A stretch of DNA of 56,778 nucleotides from a virus, in the IMG/VR virus record IMGVR_UViG_3300020027_000010, positions 1-56,778 of that record. One strand, 5' to 3'. Below, one piece after another: positions 34,099-42,731 of this stretch. Each line of letters starts with the position of its first letter. Position 1 is the stretch's first letter. The notes beneath the pieces are model-generated. The model was not told where the DNA came from. It saw only the letters and a list, made by a program, of their open reading frames with translations, and searched no databases. Position numbers and translations under genes: made by a program.

Positions 34099-34291
34099 GC
34101 GTGAGTTCCTGGTGATTGACAATCAAATTAGAAAGTGTACAAATGAAAAAGTGTTGCGTCGGTTGGAGTTCGATGTCAAGCAATTCCGGCTCAATAGAAG
34201 ATACCGAAAGGTCCAGGCATTCAAAGTCTACAGCGGTCGATTAAATGCCGGACTCCAGAATAAAAGAAGGGCGATTAGTGCCTGGGTTTAG
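33995..34291 (+). CDS. Small membrane protein overlapping the previous gene
   Basis: 98 residues from the ATG at 33995. One membrane helix (LLQLTAFFLVMIVGIILS) followed by a long basic helical domain (EREFLVIDNQIRKCTNEKVLRRLEFD and following). Its end is followed by a strong terminator. Start is uncertain because an earlier in-frame start at 33956 exists. Confidence 0.5.
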   Translation: MTLLQLTAFFLVMIVGIILSRAGEGDGANVEGDCEREFLVIDNQIRKCTNEKVLRRLEFDVKQFRLNRRYRKVQAFKVYSGRLNAGLQNKRRAISAWV

Positions 34292-34303
34292 GGTTTATGG
34301 GTC

Positions 34304-34333
34304 GCCAGCCCTGTAATGGGGCTGGCTTTTTTT
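34304..34333 (+). terminator. Strong rho-independent terminator
   Basis: Stem GCCAGCCC (34304-34311) with GGGCTGGC (34319-34326), a 7-base loop, followed by seven T residues (34327-34333). It ends the first early gene group 13 bases after the stop at 34291. Confidence 0.85.
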
Positions 34334-34347
34334 AAAATTATTAGTCA

Positions 34348-34650
34348 ATGACTTTCGAAGCAACAATATCAACAATTCTTAAGTGGATCGATTCCTGTGA
34401 AACCACTGAGCAGCTCAATCTCTGTAATGACGCGATCGATGTGTTTATGATCTCCCGTTTCAGGCATCACATCGAGCCATTCCGGATGAGCCTCGCCGAA
34501 AGCAAATTGCTCGGTGCCTTTATGGACAAACGAACTTTTTTAAGGGCTCAAAAATCAACGGCGCCGGAATCAGTGAAGAAGCCTGATGAGGAATATGATT
34601 TCGGTGAACATGGGCCTTCATTCGAGGATGAAGCGGGAATAGCTCTATAA
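34348..34650 (+). CDS. Hypothetical protein before recombination module
   Basis: 100 residues, helical (ISTILKWIDSCETTEQLNLCNDAID) with an acidic tail (DEEYDFGEHGPSFEDEAG). Lies just after the terminator and before the SbcC-like gene. No domain recognised. Confidence 0.55.
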   Translation: MTFEATISTILKWIDSCETTEQLNLCNDAIDVFMISRFRHHIEPFRMSLAESKLLGAFMDKRTFLRAQKSTAPESVKKPDEEYDFGEHGPSFEDEAGIAL

Positions 34651-34669
34651 CCATTCAATCATTAAGAAT

Positions 34670-36634
34670 ATGAAAAGTATCACCCTCAAAAAGCTGGATA
34701 TCACAAACTTTAAAGGCGTTCATCGCCTGACCATTGACTTCAATCCCGTTACCTATATATCAGGCGATAATGCCACTTTCAAGACAACAATATTTGATGC
34801 ATTCACCTGGATGTTGTTTGGAAAGGACAGCGCCGATCGCGAAGGCTTCCAGATAAAGCGCCTGGACCTCGATGGCAACCCAATTCAGAAGACGGAGTGT
34901 GAGGTCCTCGGTGAATTGGATGTTAACGGAAAGGAAGTCACTATCAAGCGAATCTTCAAAGAGATCTGGACCAAGAAGCGCGGGTCTGAGGAGGCTGTGT
35001 TTTCCGGCAATGAGCAATTGTTCTATTACAATGACGTGCCGCTGAAAGCTGGTGAGTACCAGGCTAAGATCAATGGGCTCATCGATGGGGAGATCTTCAA
35101 GCTGATCACCAATGTTCTCTATTTCAATACCAACAACAGCAAATGGGGATGGCAGCAACGCAGGAAGATCCTGGTGGATATGGCTGGCGCGATCGATGAC
35201 GAATCCCTACTGGCAACTGACAGCCGATTTGCTTCGCTGGTGGCTCAGCTCCAAAACGTTTCCCTGGCTGAACTCAAGAAGACGATCGCTGCGAAGAAAA
35301 AGAAATTGAAGGATGAGCTCGACATGATCCCGGTCCGGGTCGATGAGTTATCCAGGAGCCTTCCCAAACCACTGGACTGGATAACCATCAAAAGCGATAT
35401 CCATTACCATCAGGCCGAAGTGAAGGCCATCGATGAGATCCTGGCTGACAAGTCCAAGAAGTCCGATGCTGATTTTAAGATCCTCCAGGACCATCAGCGC
35501 AAGGTATACGAGCTGCAGAGTAAGAAGGATCGCCAGTACTACGCAGTGAAGGAGGTTTATGATCGCCAGCTGCAGGATGCCGGCAAGGATCTCCGTAACA
35601 AAAAGTCCGAACTGCTGGATATCGACCGCCAGCTGACTTCCAAAACACAGTATCTCACATCAATTTCAACACGAATAAAGGATCTCCAGACTTCCATCGA
35701 CAAAAAGCGTCAGGAATGGGCGGCGATCAATTCCGAGACCATCAAAATTGATGAGCACGTTTTTATCTGCCCCTCATGCAAACGGGCACTCGATCCGATC
35801 GATATCGATGACAAGCGCAACCTGCTGGAGGCAAACTTTAATGATGATAAAGCAAAGAAGTTGTCAGGCATCCAGATCATCGGTAAAAAGCTTTCCACCG
35901 AATTGTCCGGGCTGGAAAGTGAGGTCGAAATTTACAAAGCCGAAGTCGCTTCCCTGACAAGTCAGAAGGCCAGTGTCGAAGCGGCGATCACAACCCTCGT
36001 CCATCAGGAGCAGCAGACACCACAGCCTTTGGAAACCTTTCTCGATGCGGACAACACCTATCAAACCATTCTTAAGGAGCTTTCCGAACTCACCGCAAAA
36101 ACTCCTCAGACAGCAACGCCTGATAATACTTCAGAGTTGAATTCAAAACAGCAACATGTCGGTAAACTGGATGAGTTAAAGAGACAGCTCGGTCTCAAAG
36201 ATCAGATCGACAACGGCAATACCCGGATCGCGGAATTACAGAAGCAGGAAAAGAGCTATGCTCAGCAGTTGGCTGATCTGGAGTCCACTGAATTCCTCAT
36301 CAACGAATTCAGCAAGGCCAAGATCGAGATGGTGGAATCCAGGATCAATGGCAAATTCAAAGTCGTTCGGTTCAAGATGTTCAAGACACTGATAAACGGT
36401 GGCGAGGAAGAGGCCTGCGAGGCCATGGTTGACGGCGTTCCGTTCTCCGATCTCAATACCGCTTCCAAGATTAATGCTGGGCTGGACATCATCAATGCGC
36501 TCTGTGAACACTACCAGGTACACGCTCCGATCTTCATCGATAACCGGGAAAGCGTCAGCGAACTTCTGCAGAGCGATAGCCAGATAGTAAACCTCATTGT
36601 CACACGCGGTCAGGCTGAATTGAAAGTAGCCTGA
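34670..36634 (+). CDS. SbcC/Rad50-like ATPase with altered Walker A motif
   Basis: 654 residues. N-terminal ATPase lobe (LKKLDITNFKGVH), a long coiled coil with a zinc-hook CPSCKR near residue 366, and a C-terminal lobe with a signature-like DLNTASKINAGLD and a Walker B-like PIFIDNRES. Walker A at 32-40 is GDNATFKTT: the usual Gly before Lys is Phe37, although Lys38 and Thr39 remain. Phage SbcC-like proteins act with a nuclease in recombination or end processing; no SbcD gene is seen, but RecT, an MBL nuclease and a DnaQ exonuclease follow. Confidence 0.8.
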   Translation: MKSITLKKLDITNFKGVHRLTIDFNPVTYISGDNATFKTTIFDAFTWMLFGKDSADREGFQIKRLDLDGNPIQKTECEVLGELDVNGKEVTIKRIFKEIWTKKRGSEEAVFSGNEQLFYYNDVPLKAGEYQAKINGLIDGEIFKLITNVLYFNTNNSKWGWQQRRKILVDMAGAIDDESLLATDSRFASLVAQLQNVSLAELKKTIAAKKKKLKDELDMIPVRVDELSRSLPKPLDWITIKSDIHYHQAEVKAIDEILADKSKKSDADFKILQDHQRKVYELQSKKDRQYYAVKEVYDRQLQDAGKDLRNKKSELLDIDRQLTSKTQYLTSISTRIKDLQTSIDKKRQEWAAINSETIKIDEHVFICPSCKRALDPIDIDDKRNLLEANFNDDKAKKLSGIQIIGKKLSTELSGLESEVEIYKAEVASLTSQKASVEAAITTLVHQEQQTPQPLETFLDADNTYQTILKELSELTAKTPQTATPDNTSELNSKQQHVGKLDELKRQLGLKDQIDNGNTRIAELQKQEKSYAQQLADLESTEFLINEFSKAKIEMVESRINGKFKVVRFKMFKTLINGGEEEACEAMVDGVPFSDLNTASKINAGLDIINALCEHYQVHAPIFIDNRESVSELLQSDSQIVNLIVTRGQAELKVA

Positions 36635-36650
36635 TCACAAACCCATAATC

Positions 36651-37604
36651 ATGAATCAACTCGTGAAAGAACCCACACAAAAACCCATTGAGAAAACATC
36701 TGAAAATGGCAATGTGCCCGCCGTGATCCAGGAGTCGATCGTGGATCAGATTTTAAACAAAGTGTCGAGATTTCAAACTGAGGGCGGTCTAATGCTTCCC
36801 GGTGACTATAGTGCCGAGAACGCTATTCGCTCCGCCTGGCTCATACTGCAGGATACGCTCGACAAAAACAGCAAACCGGTACTTCAGTCTTGTACAAGGC
36901 AAAGTATAGCCAATTCCCTGTTTGACATGGTGACCAAAGCTCTGTCAGTTGCAAAGAAACAGGGATATTTTATCGCTTATGGCAACGAGCTGGCCTTTGA
37001 TGAATCCTACCTGGGTGCTATCGCGATCGCGAAAAGAACTGCGGATGTGAAAGACGTGTATCCCATGCCAGTCTATAAGGATGATGAATTCACTTACGAA
37101 ATCAAGAAGGGCAAATTCCGAGTACTATCCCATGTACAGAATTTAGCAAACATTGCAAAAGACAAGCTGGTCGGCGCTTACGCTATCATAGAATACAATG
37201 ATGGCAGAGAGGATTGTGAAATCATGTCGATGGAGCAGATTCGTGATGCCTGGAATCAAGGGCCAATTAAAGGGCAATCACCAGCCCATAAAAACTTCCC
37301 GGATCAGATGGCCATGAAAACGGTGATCAAACGTGGTTTGAAGATCGATATCGGATCCTCCGATGACAGCAACCTTTTTGTTAACCGGCGGGATCCGGTA
37401 TCTGCGCATATTCAGCAAGAGATAAACGCCGGCGCTAACCGCAAGACTATGTCGATGCCTGAACAGACTCAGGACGTCGAGGCAATTGCCGAGGACGCTT
37501 CTGTCGATAAAACAACTGGTGAAGTTTTCACCCCTGATGAAAAGGTTTCAGAGAAACAAGTGAATGGAAAAGCTTCCACTCAAACCCTGGGCCCTGGCTT
37601 CTGA
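36651..37604 (+). CDS. recT: RecT-family single-strand annealing protein
   Basis: 317 residues. Residues about 60-250 match RecT-type annealases (CTRQSIANSLFDMVTKALSV, ELAFDESYLGAIAIAKR, AYAIIEYNDGREDCEIMS, DQMAMKTVIKRGLK). C-terminal 60 residues are acidic and low-complexity. It anneals single strands during phage recombination and replication. One-base overlap with the following MBL nuclease, which may supply the exonuclease partner. Confidence 0.88.
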   Translation: MNQLVKEPTQKPIEKTSENGNVPAVIQESIVDQILNKVSRFQTEGGLMLPGDYSAENAIRSAWLILQDTLDKNSKPVLQSCTRQSIANSLFDMVTKALSVAKKQGYFIAYGNELAFDESYLGAIAIAKRTADVKDVYPMPVYKDDEFTYEIKKGKFRVLSHVQNLANIAKDKLVGAYAIIEYNDGREDCEIMSMEQIRDAWNQGPIKGQSPAHKNFPDQMAMKTVIKRGLKIDIGSSDDSNLFVNRRDPVSAHIQQEINAGANRKTMSMPEQTQDVEAIAEDASVDKTTGEVFTPDEKVSEKQVNGKASTQTLGPGF

Positions 37605-38344
37605 TGAAACTGACTGTAATAAATAGCAATAGTGCAGGGAATGCGTACACCCTGGAAACCGAAACAGAGATCTTGCTCATTGAATGCGGTGTAGACTTCA
37701 AGCTTATTCAGAAGACGGTCGGGTTTAATCTGAACAAGATCGTGGGATGCCTGGTGAGCCATGAACACCAGGACCACTGCAAAGCAGCGGAGGCAATCGC
37801 TAAGAGAGGAATAGCCGTCTATGCTTCTGCTGGAACGATCAGCGAGCTTGGATTCAAACATCATTGCCTAAAACCAATCAAAGCGCATGAGGCTTTCAAC
37901 CTTGGATCCTTCAGGATCTTACCCTTTGATGTGAAGCATGATTGTAAAGAGCCGCTCTGCTTTTTGATCGAACATCCTGAGTCAGGATTGATTCTCTTTC
38001 TCACGGACAGTTACTACGTGGAATACACTTTCGAAGGATTGAATAATGTGATTGTGGAAGCGAACTACTGTCAGACGATCGTGGATCGCAAAGTGTTCGA
38101 AGGTGTTTCTCCGCGGTTTCTTCGGAACAGAGTACTGCAATCCCATATGTCCATTAAGACGTGTAAGGAGTTCCTGCAGGCTAACGATCTCTCTCAGGTG
38201 AACAATATCGTCCTTATCCATCTCAGCGACAGCAACAGCGATGCAAAGCGCTTCCAGCGGGAAGTGATGGAACTGACCGGAAAGAATGTGCATGTGGCCG
38301 AACCCGGATTAACCATTAACCATTTCAATAAACAACCATTTTAA
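37604..38344 (+). CDS. Metallo-beta-lactamase-fold nuclease (YycJ/WalJ-like)
   Basis: 246 residues. The metal motif HEHQDH at 53-58, with ECGVDFK near 27-33, Asp in FLTDSY near 130, and late His residues, fits the MBL fold of the YycJ type. YycJ relatives are 5'-3' exonucleases and occur in phages next to RecT. It shares a base with the end of recT, so the pair is probably co-translated. Confidence 0.8.
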   Translation: MKLTVINSNSAGNAYTLETETEILLIECGVDFKLIQKTVGFNLNKIVGCLVSHEHQDHCKAAEAIAKRGIAVYASAGTISELGFKHHCLKPIKAHEAFNLGSFRILPFDVKHDCKEPLCFLIEHPESGLILFLTDSYYVEYTFEGLNNVIVEANYCQTIVDRKVFEGVSPRFLRNRVLQSHMSIKTCKEFLQANDLSQVNNIVLIHLSDSNSDAKRFQREVMELTGKNVHVAEPGLTINHFNKQPF

Positions 38345-38361
38345 CCCATAAAAATTCTGTC

Positions 38362-38943
38362 ATGAACTTCATAATATTCGACGTCGAGACAACAGGGAGG
38401 CCGACCCGGGAACATCCAGTCACCCGTATGATTTCACTGGCCTGGACCGTCGCAGATATCTCTGGGAACATGATCAGCAACCATTATTATTTGATCAGGC
38501 CAGATGGCTGGAGCATCCCTAAAGATTCTTTTTGGGCGGATCACGGCTACACCCAAGCCGATAGTCTGGCCAAAGGTAAAAGCGCCGTCGAAGTACTAAA
38601 ACTGTTCCTGGGAGATCTTCAGTCATCGAGTTATCAAATTGCACACAACATCGCCTACGACATCAGGATAATTAATGCCGAGATCGATTACGCGAAAATC
38701 CAGTTCGAAAAGGCCTTGAATAGGATATGTACCATGTATTCCAGCAGCAGGTATTGCAATTTGAAAAATGCAAAAGGCGGCCTGAAGCCTCCGACGTTAT
38801 CAGAATTGTATTCGTTTTTGTTCAAAAAGGAACTGGAGAATGCACATCATGCAGGCCACGATGTAAATAATTGCAAAGACATATTCTTCGAGCTGATGAG
38901 GCTCGGAATCATCAGAATCAATAGTGAAGAAATACTTGTGTGA
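38362..38943 (+). CDS. DnaQ-like 3'-5' exonuclease (DEDD family)
   Basis: 193 residues. ExoI FDVETTG (Asp7, Glu9), ExoII HNIAYDIRI near residue 96, and ExoIII HHAGHDVNNCKD near 163 are in order. DEDD exonucleases proofread or trim ends. In the replication module, followed by a GTG-start gene overlapping by 4 bases. Confidence 0.88.
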   Translation: MNFIIFDVETTGRPTREHPVTRMISLAWTVADISGNMISNHYYLIRPDGWSIPKDSFWADHGYTQADSLAKGKSAVEVLKLFLGDLQSSSYQIAHNIAYDIRIINAEIDYAKIQFEKALNRICTMYSSSRYCNLKNAKGGLKPPTLSELYSFLFKKELENAHHAGHDVNNCKDIFFELMRLGIIRINSEEILV

Positions 38944-39236
38944 AAGAGCAGGATCAATACTTCCTGGGCCGTGACATCTATTCCATCGTGAGAAAGGGAA
39001 GGCTATATGGAAGCAAAGGAGATCGGGTAACTGTTCAATGGAGGAGCGGTCACGTTTGTTGCGTGGTCAGCGAAAATGGGTACCGCTTCCCTGTTGTCCA
39101 GGAAGACCTTGTCCTGAAAGTTGAAATCCAACCACCGAAAGAAGAACCACCATCCATCCTACCAAAAGTACCACTCAAAAAGATCCGGAAAACGAATGCT
39201 CATCGACCATTAGATGATTCATTATCCCTTTTTTAA
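38940..39236 (+). CDS. Hypothetical protein with SH3-like barrel pattern, GTG start
   Basis: 98 residues. GTG start overlaps the exonuclease stop; no other in-frame ATG exists near the beginning. Residues about 20-60 (GSKGDRVTVQWRSGHVCCVVSENG) have the look of an SH3-like barrel. The end is Pro/Lys-rich. Function unknown, perhaps a nucleic-acid binding accessory factor. Confidence 0.55.
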   Translation: MKEQDQYFLGRDIYSIVRKGRLYGSKGDRVTVQWRSGHVCCVVSENGYRFPVVQEDLVLKVEIQPPKEEPPSILPKVPLKKIRKTNAHRPLDDSLSLF

Positions 39237-39255
39237 GTCATCAATCTTAAAAAAG
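39228..39255. repeat. Perfect 10-bp dyad after the GTG-start gene
   Basis: CTTTTTTAAG (39228-39237) and CTTAAAAAAG (39246-39255) with an 8-base loop. The left arm contains the stop codon. AT-only stem except for the ends, so it may be a weak terminator or a protein-binding site in the short gap before 39260. Confidence 0.45.
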
Positions 39256-39259
39256 TTAT

Positions 39260-39850
39260 ATGGGCCAAGTTTCTATTCAAAAAGTCAAGCTGATCAAAGG
39301 AGAACGGCTTGCAGTCAGCTATGAAGTAACTCACGCTGATAAATCTCACTCATCGCTCTCTGAAGAAAGAGACACGCTCGCTCACTCCGATCTAAAAGCA
39401 GCCATTCAAAGCCTCGCCCTCCACCTGGCTGTAATCACCGACCAGGTGACCGTCAGGACCAGCAAAGCTGAAGGCGCCCTTGATCCTTTCATCGTCACTG
39501 GCTATTCACGCGCAGGCGCTGATGAGGGTGAAGGTGTAACTATTACCGGTTACAAACTTTTACCCAACGGACAGGCATTCAACTTCAACGCTCCATTCAC
39601 ACGCCTGGATCCCGGAGACTCTGGCGGTTATTATTTTCTCACCAAGTTAGTTGCAGACCTCGAGCTGGCCGACACAGAAGTGCTGGCTTACCTCGATGGT
39701 TCCAAGAAGGCTCCAGATCCTCAGCTGCAGTTATTTCCAGAGGAAGGTTCAACAAATCAAAGCCAGTCGGATGCGGATGACACCGATGAGATAGAAGACG
39801 AACCGAAGAGGCCAGCCAAAAAAAGAGGACGTCCCAAAAAAGATTCCTGA
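39260..39850 (+). CDS. Hypothetical protein with C-terminal AT-hook-like tail
   Basis: 196 residues. Residues 1-150 are a compact alpha/beta domain with many acidic strands; residues about 155-180 are acidic and Ser-rich; the end KRPAKKRGRPKKDS holds KRGRPKK, an AT-hook-like DNA-binding core. It lies in the replication module. It may be a DNA-binding replication or packaging accessory, but I do not recognise the domain. Confidence 0.6.
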   Translation: MGQVSIQKVKLIKGERLAVSYEVTHADKSHSSLSEERDTLAHSDLKAAIQSLALHLAVITDQVTVRTSKAEGALDPFIVTGYSRAGADEGEGVTITGYKLLPNGQAFNFNAPFTRLDPGDSGGYYFLTKLVADLELADTEVLAYLDGSKKAPDPQLQLFPEEGSTNQSQSDADDTDEIEDEPKRPAKKRGRPKKDS

Positions 39851-39852
39851 TC

Positions 39853-40125
39853 ATGACTCCGACACAAAAAGAACTGATTGACTATCTCTTGGAAGGAATG
39901 TACCTGATGCAGAAAGTTCGTGCAAACGGATCCTCAGCATACAAAGTATATAAGGGCAACCAGATACCGGTCAGGTATTTCTCAACGGACACAGTGGCCT
40001 TTCTTAGAAATGGTTTGCTCAAAACAGACAAGCGACGCCGAATGACCCTTAACCTCAGCCGAGTGCGGATGCTCCACGGCGGATCATGGATCAAGAAACG
40101 CTACTACTCATTAAAATCAAAATAA
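39853..40125 (+). CDS. Small basic hypothetical protein
   Basis: 90 residues, strongly basic in the second half (LLKTDKRRRMTLNLSRVRML, WIKKRYYSLKSK). The pattern is like a short winged helix. It starts 2 bases after the AT-hook protein and is followed 4 bases later by the next gene. Probably nucleic-acid binding, not assigned. Confidence 0.55.
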   Translation: MTPTQKELIDYLLEGMYLMQKVRANGSSAYKVYKGNQIPVRYFSTDTVAFLRNGLLKTDKRRRMTLNLSRVRMLHGGSWIKKRYYSLKSK

Positions 40126-40129
40126 CATC

Positions 40130-40534
40130 ATGGGCCTCAAAATCTTCAACGCCGAAACCTCTCCAAGAAGCCGAATGTCCAGTACCGAACCTGGTATCGG
40201 CATCGATTACAAATCCGGTTCATTCCGGTTCAATAAATCCGGTGCCGATCTGCTGGGATTAAAAAAAGACTCCCAGGTTCAATTTGCCCAGGATGACGAG
40301 GATCCAAAGAAATGGTTCATCACTGTTCCCAAAGAGAGCGGCTTCATGATAAGGATCAAAAGTAATGGCTCGTTCATATTCTCCAATGCGGGAGTAGCTC
40401 GTGAAATACTGGCTAGTGGTGGAGCTCCGGCCGAAAAGAGCGGCCGAATAATTCTGTTGGCTAAGTCCATTAAAATGGGAGGCCTTGTATGGTGGCCCCT
40501 GGATCTCTCTCAGCTCAAGAAACGCAAGCAATGA
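40130..40534 (+). CDS. Hypothetical protein with AbrB-like strand pattern
   Basis: 134 residues. A repeated strand-turn pattern (GIGIDYKSGSFRFNKSGADLL, then GFMIRIKSNGSFIFSNAG) hints at a small swapped-hairpin-type fold. No membrane segment. The ATG of the next gene is in the stop of this one. Function unknown. Confidence 0.55.
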   Translation: MGLKIFNAETSPRSRMSSTEPGIGIDYKSGSFRFNKSGADLLGLKKDSQVQFAQDDEDPKKWFITVPKESGFMIRIKSNGSFIFSNAGVAREILASGGAPAEKSGRIILLAKSIKMGGLVWWPLDLSQLKKRKQ

Positions 40535-41034
40535 GAATTCACAATGCCCTCACCGAAAAACCGCAGACCGTCTGGACCGGAGTAATGCTGATCATCCTAA
40601 AGGAGAACTATGAATCCATGACGGACCTCGAGCTGGGCAATACGATCGGCGTCAGTAAAGGATCTGTACGTCAGAAGATGTTCGAGCTCGGAATTCGCCG
40701 GCCATTTGTCCCGAAGCCTAAGGCGCCGCGTAAGCTGCCACAGAAGACGATCGAACAGCAGGCAGCCCACCAGAAGAAAAAAGAGGCTGAAAAGGTGAAC
40801 CGGACGAACGAGCAGATCAAGTCTCAAAGCAGGATGAGGGAGAATGCGCTGAAGGTGACCTCCAGGCAAGTCGACTACACGCAAAAGAGAATGATCAAGG
40901 TCGATGGTAAGACCTGGATCTATGTCGATGGTAAGACCTGGATCTATGTCGAGCCTGGCCAGGATGAGGATGCCTTAAAGAAAAAATATACAAGAACTTA
41001 TTCGAAAGGACAACTGGACAAAATCGCATACTGA
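40531..41034 (+). CDS. HTH protein with an 8-residue tandem repeat
   Basis: 167 residues from the ATG at 40531, overlapping the previous stop. An HTH-like part (MTDLELGNTIGVSKGSVRQKMFELG) is followed by a highly charged linker (residues 60-105, QKKKEAEKVNRTNEQIKS) and a repeat VDGKTWIYVDGKTWIYV from an exact 24-bp duplication. Stop and next ATG share one base. A transcription or packaging regulator is possible. Confidence 0.6.
   Translation: MRIHNALTEKPQTVWTGVMLIILKENYESMTDLELGNTIGVSKGSVRQKMFELGIRRPFVPKPKAPRKLPQKTIEQQAAHQKKKEAEKVNRTNEQIKSQSRMRENALKVTSRQVDYTQKRMIKVDGKTWIYVDGKTWIYVEPGQDEDALKKKYTRTYSKGQLDKIAY
40900..40947 (+). repeat. 24-bp tandem duplication
   Basis: Two exact copies of a 24-base unit, starting GTCGATGG and ending GATCTAT, at 40900-40923 and 40924-40947, adding VDGKTWIY in frame. 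Two exact copies point to a recent slippage event. Confidence 0.9.
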
Positions 41035-42731
41035 TGACCATCACCGAAACTTCCAAAGGGTTTGAAATATCCTTTCCGTACGACCACACCAAGGTTGCCG
41101 CCATTAAAAATATTCCAGGTGCCTGGTTTAACAGTACCATGAGAACATGGAATGTTCCACGTCACCGCAGCCGGGAAATTGACAATCTGAAGCGTCGCTT
41201 TGGTGTCAGCACCCTCAGGAGTGCTGAGGTGATGCTGGAAGAACAGTATGACCAGATTCCTGAATTGCCTGCACTAACTATGGATCTTAAGTCTGTAGGC
41301 CTTATTCGTCCGCTATTCTCTTTCCAGGAGCCTGGCGTCGCATATTGTCTGGAGAAGAAGAAAACAATCATTGGCGACCAAATGGGCCTGGGCAAAACCA
41401 GTCAGGCAATTGCAGCGGTATTGGCATCTCAAAATTTCCCATGCCTGGTTATTTGCCCTTCCACCCTTAAACTCAACTGGCAGAAAGAATGGAATGACGT
41501 TGCCGGTCGACGGGCTTTGCTACTCAATGACAAAGTGAAAAACACCTGGCAAAAATATCAGGAGGCCGGATTCATTGATGTATTTATCGTCAATTTCGAA
41601 AGCCTGAAAAAATACTTTGTCGCTGCAATCCGAAAAGAGAAAGACGAATCCCTGAAACTAAGGCACATCATCTTCAAGGAGGCGTCAAAGATGTTTAAAT
41701 CGGTCCTAATCGATGAGAGTCACCGGTGCAAGGATGGGACGACACAGCAGGCAAAATTTGTTATGGGTCTCACCAAAAACCGTGAAATGGTTTTGGAACT
41801 CACAGGTACCCCGCTCGTTAATAAACCAAAGGATCTAATCCCTCAGCTCATCATCCTGGACAAACTGCAGGAGATGGTATCACACCTGCCTGATATCACC
41901 GGTAAGGACAAGAGTGGCTATCGCAGATTTCTCGATAGATACTGTGAAGGTGGCAGTGGAGCTGCGCACCTGAAAGAATTGAATTACCGACTGAACAAGA
42001 TCTGTTTTTACCGCAGAGAAAAGTCTGAAGTCCTGAAAGATCTCCCGCCCAAATCCCGAAATGTGATCTTATGTGATATCACCAACCGGGAGGAATATGA
42101 CAAAGCCGAAAATGAATTTGTAAAGTACTTGAGGGAAATAAAAGGTTGTGACGAAGCCACCATCCGAAGAAAACTTCGCGGAGAAGTGATGGTGCAAATG
42201 GGCATTTTAAAACAGATCTCCGCCCGCGGCAAAATGGAAGCCGTCCGCGAGCATGTGGAGGAGGTGCTGGAAAATGGAGAGAAGCTCATCCTGTTCTGTC
42301 ACCTCAGAGAGATCGTTGCAAATCTCAAATCCTACTACCCTGATGCGGTGACCATCACCGGCAGTGATACCATGGAGTCAAGGCAGTTATCTGTAGACCG
42401 CTTCCAAAAGGATCCAAAGGTGAGCCTAATTATCTGCAGCCTGACAGCAGCAGGGGTCGGTATCACGCTGACAGCAGCTTCCCGTGTTTCATTTGTGGAG
42501 TTTCCCTGGACGTTTGCCCTATGCGAACAGGCCGAGGATCGTGCCCACAGGATCGGCCAGCACGATAACGTCACCTGCAACTACTTCTTGGGTGAGAATA
42601 CGATCGATCGTTTCTGTTATTATGACATTATTCAAAAAAAGAAAAGCATTGCGCAGGCAGTAACCGGCGCCAGTGATGATGTACATGAAGAGATTATAGA
42701 CCAATTGCTTAATCTGTTCAATCAGAAGTGA
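41034..42731 (+). CDS. SNF2-family helicase with HARP-like N-terminus
   Basis: 565 residues. Residues about 1-58 resemble a HARP domain (AIKNIPGAWFNSTMRTWNVP), known from annealing helicases. Walker A GLGKT at 118-122, DESH near 226, TGTPL near 263, and motif VI HRIGQ near 507 (RAHRIGQHDN) define an SNF2/Rad54-like ATPase. It may remodel protein-DNA complexes or restart replication. Coupled to the HTH gene (one-base overlap) and to the HNH gene that follows. Confidence 0.88.
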   Translation: MTITETSKGFEISFPYDHTKVAAIKNIPGAWFNSTMRTWNVPRHRSREIDNLKRRFGVSTLRSAEVMLEEQYDQIPELPALTMDLKSVGLIRPLFSFQEPGVAYCLEKKKTIIGDQMGLGKTSQAIAAVLASQNFPCLVICPSTLKLNWQKEWNDVAGRRALLLNDKVKNTWQKYQEAGFIDVFIVNFESLKKYFVAAIRKEKDESLKLRHIIFKEASKMFKSVLIDESHRCKDGTTQQAKFVMGLTKNREMVLELTGTPLVNKPKDLIPQLIILDKLQEMVSHLPDITGKDKSGYRRFLDRYCEGGSGAAHLKELNYRLNKICFYRREKSEVLKDLPPKSRNVILCDITNREEYDKAENEFVKYLREIKGCDEATIRRKLRGEVMVQMGILKQISARGKMEAVREHVEEVLENGEKLILFCHLREIVANLKSYYPDAVTITGSDTMESRQLSVDRFQKDPKVSLIICSLTAAGVGITLTAASRVSFVEFPWTFALCEQAEDRAHRIGQHDNVTCNYFLGENTIDRFCYYDIIQKKKSIAQAVTGASDDVHEEIIDQLLNLFNQK

